Of a stretch of 9,571 nt of DNA, positions 5,304 through 9,571 are shown piece by piece. The stretch comes from Ruminococcaceae bacterium UBA1741. Lineage in GTDB: Bacteria; Bacillota; Clostridia; Oscillospirales; Acutalibacteraceae. The stretch lies in contig DCHX01000023.1 in NCBI GenBank assembly GCA_002315685.1, positions 1 through 9,571 on the forward strand. Direction: 5' to 3'. A program made the position numbers and the translations under genes. The notes beneath the pieces are model-generated. The model had not been told where the DNA came from and made no database searches. It worked only from the letters and a program-made list of their open reading frames with translations. Position 1 is the first letter of the stretch. Each line of letters begins with the position of its first letter.

Positions 5304-6680
5304 CTAACTGATACTTCCGACAGTTCTCGGGTACAAAATAACATCACGAATATTTTGAACGCCGGTAACATACATAATAATTCTTTCAAGTCCCAAACCG
5401 AATCCGCTGTGAGGTACCGAGCCAAAACGGCGAAGTGAAATATAGTCCTCATAATCTTCTAAATTCATATTGCGAATTTTCATAGCATCAAGAAGCTTTT
5501 CAATGTCTGCCTCACGCTCACTGCAACCGATAATTTCGCCGACACCCGGTACTAAAAGGTCGGTTGCGGCAACGGTTTTGCCATCGGGATTTTGCTTCAT
5601 ATAAAACGACTTGATTTCCTTCGGATAATCGGTAAGGAAAACAGGGCGTTTGCAAATTTCCTCCGAAATATATCTTTCGTGCTCGGTCATAAGGTCAAGT
5701 CCCCATTCAACAGGGTACTTAAATTCTTTACCGCTTGATTTCAATTTTTCGATAGCTTCGGTATAGGTCATAACCGCAAAATTGTTTGACACTACATTTC
5801 TAAGCTTTTCAATAAGTCCCTTCTCAAAATGAGCATCAAAGAATTTAAGCTCCTCGGGACATTTTTCTAAAACCGTATTTATAATATGCTTAATTAAAGC
5901 TTCGGCAATTTCAATAATATCGGGAAGCTCGGCAAAAGCAACCTCAGGCTCAACATGCCAAAACTCCGCAACATGACGGGGGGTATTGCTCTTTTCGGCT
6001 CTGAATGACGGGCCGAAGGTATAAATCTTACCGAGTGCCATAGCGGCAACCTCACCTTCAAGCTGTCCCGAAACCGAAAGGGCGGCACGGCGACCGAAAA
6101 AGTCAGCGGCATCAGCCTCGTCCTGCGTCTTAAAGCCGTCTTCAACACCTATTGTCGTTACTCTGAACATTTCCCCTGCACCCTCGCAGTCGCTTGCGGT
6201 GATAAGAGGTGTGTGGATATATGTGTAATGATTATTTTGAAAAAACTCGTGGATACAAGCCGATACCACCGAACGAACACGAAAAACCGCATTAAAGGTA
6301 TTCGTTCTAACCCTAAGTGCCGGAATTGTGCGCAAATATTCAAGTGTATGGCGCTTCTTTTGAAGCGGATATTCGGCAGGGCAACTGCCGAGAACGGTTA
6401 TATTTTCAGCATTTATTTCAACACTGTCTTGTGCAACAACCGATTTTACAACCTCGCCCTCAACCAAAAGCGAAGTGCCGAGCTTCATAAACTCGGAAAT
6501 ATCACTCATTTTTTCCTTATCAATAACGATTTGTAAATGTTTAAGAGTTGTACCGTCATTAAGCTCTAAAAATGCCATATTTTTAGAATCTCTCGAAGTC
6601 CTAACCCATCCGCAAACGGTAACATTATTTCCGATTAACTCTTTGTTATTCATTACCTCAAAAATGTCAATGTGTTTCAT
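5304..6680 (-). CDS. asnS: Asparaginyl-tRNA synthetase
   Basis: Charges tRNA-Asn with asparagine using ATP, in the cytosol. 458 aa, typical of bacterial AsnRS (about 460). The N-terminal anticodon-binding OB fold spans roughly 18-100 (VTVCGWVRTSRDSKNMAFLEL). The class II catalytic core follows: motif 1 region around HYTYIHTPLI (151-160), motif 2 FGPSFRAEKSNTPRHVAEFW (222-241), and motif 3 GFGLGLERIIMYVTG (426-440). The ITASDCEGAGEMF segment and the HVAEFWHVEPE form are typical of AsnRS rather than AspRS, and there is no AspRS GAD insertion. ATG 6678-6680 is the start, with GGAGG at 6690-6694 nine bases upstream. It is preceded by an asparagine-type T-box leader and followed by the 149-nt cassette and asnA, so tRNA charging and asparagine supply are controlled together. 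Confidence 0.97.
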   Translation of the reverse strand: MKHIDIFEVMNNKELIGNNVTVCGWVRTSRDSKNMAFLELNDGTTLKHLQIVIDKEKMSDISEFMKLGTSLLVEGEVVKSVVAQDSVEINAENITVLGSCPAEYPLQKKRHTLEYLRTIPALRVRTNTFNAVFRVRSVVSACIHEFFQNNHYTYIHTPLITASDCEGAGEMFRVTTIGVEDGFKTQDEADAADFFGRRAALSVSGQLEGEVAAMALGKIYTFGPSFRAEKSNTPRHVAEFWHVEPEVAFAELPDIIEIAEALIKHIINTVLEKCPEELKFFDAHFEKGLIEKLRNVVSNNFAVMTYTEAIEKLKSSGKEFKYPVEWGLDLMTEHERYISEEICKRPVFLTDYPKEIKSFYMKQNPDGKTVAATDLLVPGVGEIIGCSEREADIEKLLDAMKIRNMNLEDYEDYISLRRFGSVPHSGFGLGLERIIMYVTGVQNIRDVILYPRTVGSIS

Positions 6681-6699
6681 TTCATAAAACCTCCGAAAT

Positions 6700-6747
6700 A
6701 AAAAATAAACGCCTATTCTCCCGAAAAATATCAGGACGAATAGGCGT
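6700..6747 (-). terminator. T-box conditional terminator before asnS
   Basis: In the minus-strand RNA, ACGCCTATTC (6738-6747) pairs with GAATAGGCGT (6709-6718), followed by a U-rich tract (TTATTTTTTATTT, about 6696-6708). The hairpin begins 13 nt after the T-box core, the usual place for the terminator that competes with the antiterminator. Confidence 0.92.
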
Positions 6748-6978
6748 AAAAATTTACATCCGCGGTGCCACCCGACTTACCGTTTGCACGGTCAACTCAC
6801 AGCAAAAACTGTTTCCGATAATAACGCATCGGCTACGGCGCACCTACTAATCAAAGACTTTCAGATTGCGGCTAAAAAGTGTTCTTCCCAAAACCCGTAC
6901 TATTGCGTTTTCACTATCCGCAACTCACTATAAGCCATAGATTAAGGTACTTTTCTTTCTCAAAGCTTTTATCAATAT
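6700..6978 (-). ncRNA. T-box leader riboswitch (asparagine, specifier AAC)
   Basis: The leader of about 280 nt senses uncharged tRNA-Asn and prevents termination before asnS. The core GGGTGGCACCGCG (6761-6773) matches the T-box consensus that pairs with the free tRNA CCA end. Just before it, ACCGT-GCAA-ACGGT (6779-6792) is stem III. Stem I is closed by GGCT and AGCC. On its 3' side the sequence GAAGAACACT contains AAC (6881-6883), an asparagine codon followed by A, opposite an AGTGAG segment, as expected for a specifier loop. A terminator closes the leader. The specifier assignment rests on reading the fold by eye, but it agrees with the downstream asnS. Confidence 0.93.
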
Positions 6979-6984
6979 GTATTT

Positions 6985-7012
6985 ATTATATCACTATTTG
7001 AAAAATTGTCAA
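6985..7012 (-). promoter_or_regulatory. Promoter of the asnS-asnA unit
   Basis: TTGACA (7007-7012) and TATAAT (6985-6990), both perfect, with a 16-bp spacer on the minus strand. The expected start is near 6978, which gives a T-box leader of normal length. Confidence 0.88.
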
Positions 7013-7036
7013 CTTTTTTATTATAGATAAAGCTAA

Positions 7037-7117
7037 CATTATGAATTAAAAGATAAATGCGAAAAAACAGTTTCTCTAATTAAAGAAATCGAAATCTTAA
7101 TAAATTCAAAAGGATAA
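7037..7117 (+). pseudogene. Possible 3' remnant of a plus-strand gene
   Basis: The stretch 7013-7140 has no intact gene. One plus-strand frame is open for 26 codons before TAA at 7115-7117, with a charged, helix-like composition (KCEKTVSLIKEIEILINSKG). It has no start codon and no ribosome site, and is followed by a terminator at 7141-7168. It could be the tail of a gene lost when the asnS promoter region formed. It is short enough to be chance in AT-rich DNA. Confidence 0.15.
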
Positions 7118-7140
7118 TTAAAACAAATAAATAATCATTA

Positions 7141-7168
7141 AAAAAGTCGGCGTTCATACCGACTTTTT
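7141..7168. terminator. Strong bidirectional hairpin terminator without an assigned gene
   Basis: AAAAAGTCGG (7141-7150) pairs perfectly with CCGACTTTTT (7159-7168) around an 8-nt loop. The T-runs lie in the stem on either strand, so it can work both ways. No intact gene lies directly upstream on either strand. It may protect the asnS promoter from readthrough coming from tRNA-Pro. Confidence 0.7.
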
Positions 7169-7207
7169 AAGTTTCTTTGAACGGTCTTTTAATTATTGTC
7201 TTACTAT

Positions 7208-7247
7208 AAAAAGAATAGGGCAACCTTTCGGCTACCCTATTCTTTTT
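7208..7247. terminator. Second strong hairpin terminator between tRNA-Pro and asnS
   Basis: AAAAAGAATAGGG (7208-7220) pairs perfectly with CCCTATTCTTTTT (7235-7247). The plus strand continues with TT, and the minus strand also ends its stem in a T-run. Its sequence is unlike the other terminators here. The 74 bp from 7248 to 7321 contain no gene I can support. Confidence 0.75.
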
Positions 7248-7313
7248 TTGTGATAATGTTACGGAAAAGATATATTTGACAAAACGATGGATAGATATGA
7301 ACTAACGAAAGTT

Positions 7314-7357
7314 AAAAAAGCAAAACCGACAACCCTCTTACGAGAATTGTCGATTTT
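7314..7357 (-). terminator. Terminator of tRNA-Pro
   Basis: In the minus-strand RNA, AAAATCGACAATTCTC pairs with GAGGGTTGTCGGTTTT (7342-7357 with 7322-7337) around a short GTAA loop, then GCTTTTTT. It begins straight after the CCA of tRNA-Pro. Apart from the loop it is almost identical to the terminator of tRNA-Leu, including two G-U pairs in the stem. Confidence 0.92.
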
Positions 7358-7434
7358 TGGTCGAGGTGACAAGACTTGAACTTGCGGCCTCTGCGTCCCG
7401 AACGCAGCGCTCTACCAAACTGAGCCACACCTCG
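7358..7434 (-). tRNA. tRNA-Pro, anticodon CGG
   Basis: 77 nt with encoded CCA. Acceptor strands CGAGGTG and CACCTCG pair fully, and C1-G72 is the bacterial tRNA-Pro identity pair. D-arm GCTCAGTTTGGTAGAGC. Anticodon stem CTGCG/CGCAG holds loop TTCGGGA, giving anticodon CGG, which reads CCG. T-arm loop TTCAAGT. It has its own promoter and terminator. Its 5' side is about 86 bp from the stop of the membrane protein gene transcribed in the same direction. Confidence 0.95.
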
Positions 7435-7454
7435 ATATTTTTCACAGCTTGATA

Positions 7455-7483
7455 ATTATATTAAATTATTGATAAAAAGTCAA
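7455..7483 (-). promoter_or_regulatory. Promoter of tRNA-Pro
   Basis: TTGACT (7478-7483) and TATAAT (7455-7460) on the minus strand with a 17-bp spacer. The tRNA begins about 20 bases downstream. Confidence 0.85.
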
Positions 7484-7490
7484 GTTTTTT

Positions 7491-7522
7491 TGCAAAAAAA
7501 CAACGATTTTTTCATTTTCGTT
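7491..7522 (-). terminator. Weak terminator after the membrane protein gene
   Basis: On the minus strand AACGA, which overlaps the stop codon, pairs with TCGTT (7518-7522 with 7502-7506), followed by GTTTTTTTGC. The stem is only 5 bp, so termination may be partial and some transcripts could run into tRNA-Pro. Confidence 0.45.
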
Positions 7523-8114
7523 ACGGCACACGGATTATATACACATACAATATCAAGATACTTAAAATCATAATAGCGTTTGCAATAACTCTATCCCTGT
7601 TTCTTTTCAGCACGCCGAATGTTAAAATAATAATTTCGGCTATGCAAAATATAAGTGAAAATATATGCTTTGATGTAAAATATTCTACTGCGTGAACGGC
7701 TAAAAGAAAAAGCATAGGCGAAAGAATTATTCCCGAAAACACATTTTCTTTTTTAGTGTACCAGCCAACAAACGCCATAGGAAAAGTCAAAGCCGTAGGT
7801 ACCGCCCACAGTCTGTAATACCTTAAAAACAGTTCTACACCGTTTGGTTGAACAAGATAAATAATCGGTTGACTTACAAGAAAGAAAATAAAGGCTTTTA
7901 TAGCTGATTCAAGCGGATTTTCAGAATTGATAATGATAATCATAGCGAAAAAAATCCACCATTCATAACCTATACCAATATCTTGAAAAGAAGTATTTTT
8001 TAACTTGTCAACGGTCAAAACAAGCCCCGTATAAAGTGCTATTCCAACCGAAAAAGTAAGCAAATCTATATAGGTAATTTTAATTCCGCCGAAGAGTTTT
8101 TTTAACATTTTCAA
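7521..8114 (-). CDS. Polytopic membrane protein of unknown function
   Basis: 197 aa from a TTG start, or 195 aa from the ATG at 8106-8108. I do not recognise the family. It has six or seven hydrophobic segments, at about 17-35, 49-63, 72-88, 103-119, 125-146, 151-169 and 176-194, joined by short loops with few charges, so it is an integral membrane protein with almost no soluble part. The N-terminus is basic (KMLKKLFGG). No catalytic motif, Cys pair or conserved acidic residue inside a helix stands out. TTG is preferred because GAGG lies about 11 nt upstream, whereas the ATG would be 17 nt away. It begins 36 nt after the stop of the diguanylate cyclase gene with no terminator between, so the two are probably co-transcribed. 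A role as partner or sensor for that enzyme is conceivable but unsupported. Confidence 0.75.
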   Translation of the reverse strand: MKMLKKLFGGIKITYIDLLTFSVGIALYTGLVLTVDKLKNTSFQDIGIGYEWWIFFAMIIIINSENPLESAIKAFIFFLVSQPIIYLVQPNGVELFLRYYRLWAVPTALTFPMAFVGWYTKKENVFSGIILSPMLFLLAVHAVEYFTSKHIFSLIFCIAEIIILTFGVLKRNRDRVIANAIMILSILILYVYIIRVP

Positions 8115-8150
8115 AACGGCACCGTCCTCATTAAAAGGCTTAATTTTAGT

Positions 8151-9278
8151 TTAGCCCTCGATTGTAGCCAAACTATGATGTCTTTTCTTATCCTTATACA
8201 TTTCCTTTTCCGCCTCAATTACCAAATCCTCGATGATTCTGCCACTGCCAAACGCCGTGCCGACAGCAGAAATCGAATTGTTATTTTGAATATTCTGACG
8301 GAACAATTTTACTCTTTTTTGGAAGAAAGTCTTATCAATATTTTCAAGTATTACAACAAATTCGTCCCCGCTTATGCGGAAAATCTCATCGTGGCAAAAC
8401 TCACCCGACAACAACTCGGCAAAGTTCTTAATCATAACATCCCCTGCCGTATGTCCGAATTTATCGTTGGTGGTTTTTAGTCCGTTAATATCGCAAAACA
8501 GTACACCGGCATTTTTTTCGCTTTCAATTTTCGAAAGCTTATTATAATAAGCACGGCGATTATTAAGATTAGTAAGAAGGTCGGTAAGTGAAAGCTCTTC
8601 AAGCACCATTTCACGATACCTACCGTCCTCAATAGTTACCGCTTGAATAAGTGCATAAACCAAAAGAATCGAAAGAGTAATAGCCGCACCCGTAAGAGAA
8701 TAGTTATTGATGTAAAGCTCTAACACTATCGCAGGTACAGGCAAAACCAAATAAAGAATAATTACGGTAAATTGACGAACCGAAAATGATTTTCTGTTGA
8801 TTATGGCAACCGCCAACAATTCTAACATAATAATTCCCGATATAACATATGGCACAAACGAAAGCTCTTTTTCAACATAAACCCCGTTTTCGATAGCAAA
8901 TATTTTACCCGAAAAGGTTAAAACTAAAACTATCGCCATTCTTGCCATGCTTGTAATAATCGGAATAAGAACCGATTTAGAAGATTTTTTGTCTGTCTTT
9001 TTAAGCAAAGAGCTTAAATAGAGGGAAAAAGAAATTATCGTAATATCAATCAATAAAAAGGCAAGAAGATTTACTATAAATGTAATTCTCTCAAATTTTC
9101 TAATAGTTTCAAGAACATCGCATATACAGTTTACTATCAAAAAGCCAATTACCGAGTATATTAAATTGATTAACTTTTTTGCAGAAATATCGCGAGAGTT
9201 TTTTTGAAGCGACATACCTATTAAGAGAGTCCCCAAAACAAGCAGTGCAAAAATATAAATTATCAATAAATGCGACAT
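8151..9278 (-). CDS. Membrane-bound diguanylate cyclase (GGDEF domain protein)
   Basis: 375 aa from the preferred ATG (9276-9278), 379 aa from an alternative ATG at 9288-9290. It should make cyclic di-GMP from two GTP at the inner face of the membrane. Residues about 5-215 contain six or seven membrane segments with no recognised sensor domain. The C-terminal GGDEF domain (about 228-370) shows LTDLLTNLNNRRAYY, FCDINGLKTTNDKFGHTAGD with the metal- and base-contacting residues, and RISGDEFVVIL. The signature is SGDEF instead of GGDEF, a variation found in some active cyclases. The inhibitory I-site RxxD, expected five residues before the signature, reads FCHD, so the Arg is missing and product feedback through this site is unlikely. 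No EAL domain is present. Copy 2 of the 149-nt cassette forms the leader, with AAAGGA 12 nt before the start. Confidence 0.9.
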   Translation of the reverse strand: MSHLLIIYIFALLVLGTLLIGMSLQKNSRDISAKKLINLIYSVIGFLIVNCICDVLETIRKFERITFIVNLLAFLLIDITIISFSLYLSSLLKKTDKKSSKSVLIPIITSMARMAIVLVLTFSGKIFAIENGVYVEKELSFVPYVISGIIMLELLAVAIINRKSFSVRQFTVIILYLVLPVPAIVLELYINNYSLTGAAITLSILLVYALIQAVTIEDGRYREMVLEELSLTDLLTNLNNRRAYYNKLSKIESEKNAGVLFCDINGLKTTNDKFGHTAGDVMIKNFAELLSGEFCHDEIFRISGDEFVVILENIDKTFFQKRVKLFRQNIQNNNSISAVGTAFGSGRIIEDLVIEAEKEMYKDKKRHHSLATIEG

Positions 9279-9352
9279 ATTTTTGACCATTCCTTTCCGC
9301 TTTCGCTTTTAGGCACAAACGACCAACGAAAAGAATGGTCATAAAATGCCAT
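9263..9352 (-). CDS. Putative 29-aa upstream ORF inside leader cassette copy 2
   Basis: The ATG at 9350-9352 begins MAFYDHSFRW as in copy 1. Beyond the cassette end the frame continues six codons (KICRIY) to TGA at 9263-9265, overlapping the start of the diguanylate cyclase gene by 16 nt in another frame. GAGG lies 12 nt before the ATG. A ribosome translating it would open the hairpin over the cyclase ribosome site. Whether it is translated is unknown. Confidence 0.3.
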   Translation of the reverse strand: MAFYDHSFRWSFVPKSESGKEWSKICRIY

Positions 9353-9433
9353 GTTTTTCGGTTGCCTCGCAAGAGGCGAGAAAAACGGCGCGTTATAATT
9401 TTTTAAGTTTGGAAGATTTATCTTTCAAACTTA
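9285..9433 (-). repeat. 149-nt leader cassette, copy 2 (upstream of the GGDEF gene)
   Basis: Differs from 5152-5300 at seven of 149 positions. Two differences swap the outermost pair of the first hairpin (A-T becomes T-A, at 9404 and 9433). Two others convert pairs to G-U in the minus-strand RNA, one in the long fold and one in the local fold. A further change adds a C-G pair at the end of the long stem. The cassette ends 6 nt before the chosen start codon, as in copy 1, although the two downstream genes are unrelated. A promoter at 9470-9499 would transcribe it as part of a 5' leader of about 185 nt. Confidence 0.9.
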
Positions 9434-9469
9434 TACACCCTCTGACTTTGCCAAATTTTTCTATTTTTT

Positions 9470-9499
9470 ATTATAACATAACATAATGCTATAAAACAA
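9470..9499 (-). promoter_or_regulatory. Likely promoter of the diguanylate cyclase unit
   Basis: TATAAT (9470-9475) with TTGTTT (9494-9499) at 18-bp spacing on the minus strand. The start near 9463 places the whole cassette in the transcribed leader. Confidence 0.55.
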
Positions 9500-9527
9500 C
9501 CTCTATTTTAATAAAAAAACCATTTAA

Positions 9528-9555
9528 TTGACAAAAATCTACTGTGTGGTATAAT
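9528..9555 (+). promoter_or_regulatory. Plus-strand promoter reading out of the window
   Basis: TTGACA (9528-9533) and TATAAT (9550-9555), both perfect, with a 16-bp spacer. The transcribed gene lies beyond the right edge and cannot be identified. Confidence 0.75.
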
Positions 9556-9571
9556 AACCTCAAACCGGCGA

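Noticed and set aside
5193..5438. Plus-strand 81-aa frame with a basic stretch (FRLPRKRREKRR) in the cassette region
   Set aside because: It is antisense to the cassette and to the 3' end of asnS, its copy 2 equivalent ends at a stop within the cassette, and it has no ribosome site. The basic run is the complement of the stem-forming sequence.

Overview
The window looks like a chromosomal segment of a low-GC, gut- or rumen-type Clostridia (Ruminococcus-like). The evidence is AT-rich intergenic DNA, strong TTGACA/TATAAT promoters, AGGAGG-type ribosome sites, an asparagine T-box leader, an ammonia-dependent asparagine synthetase next to an asparaginyl-tRNA synthetase, tRNA genes with encoded CCA, and a cohesin protein beside a dockerin protein. 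The species cannot be named from the sequence alone. All the protein genes I accept are on the minus strand. Only tRNA-Leu and a promoter at the right edge read on the plus strand.

Layout from left to right: a terminator (27-75) closes a two-gene operon for a secreted cohesin protein (1825-2763) and a secreted dockerin protein with a transglutaminase-like fold (82-1812). The operon has its own consensus promoter (2800-2828). Upstream is a short-chain dehydrogenase (2829-3587). Its promoter is divergent from that of tRNA-Leu(CAG) (3691-3776). A hairpin-rich non-coding stretch (about 3820-4155) follows. Next is the asparagine unit: promoter (6985-7012), T-box leader with terminator (6700-6978), asnS (5304-6680), a 149-nt leader cassette (5152-5300), then asnA (4156-5145). 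The T-box should raise both enzymes when tRNA-Asn is uncharged. An intergenic stretch with two further hairpin terminators (7141-7168, 7208-7247) leads to tRNA-Pro(CGG) (7358-7434). The last unit is a membrane diguanylate cyclase (8151-9278) followed by a small polytopic membrane protein of unknown role (7521-8114).

The most interesting object is the 149-nt cassette. It occurs twice, 95% identical and without indels (5152-5300 and 9285-9433). Each copy is in the same orientation and ends a few nucleotides before the start codon of an unrelated gene, asnA in one case and the diguanylate cyclase in the other. Most of the seven differences preserve RNA pairing: one base pair is swapped on both sides, and two changes turn Watson-Crick pairs into G-U. 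In the minus-strand RNA two pairings compete. One would bury the ribosome-binding site of the downstream gene and the other would free it. A short upstream reading frame of 23 codons (copy 1) or 29 codons (copy 2) runs through the switch and ends beside or across the downstream start. This suggests a portable translational control element or a dispersed regulatory repeat. That reading is inference and needs a genome-wide search.
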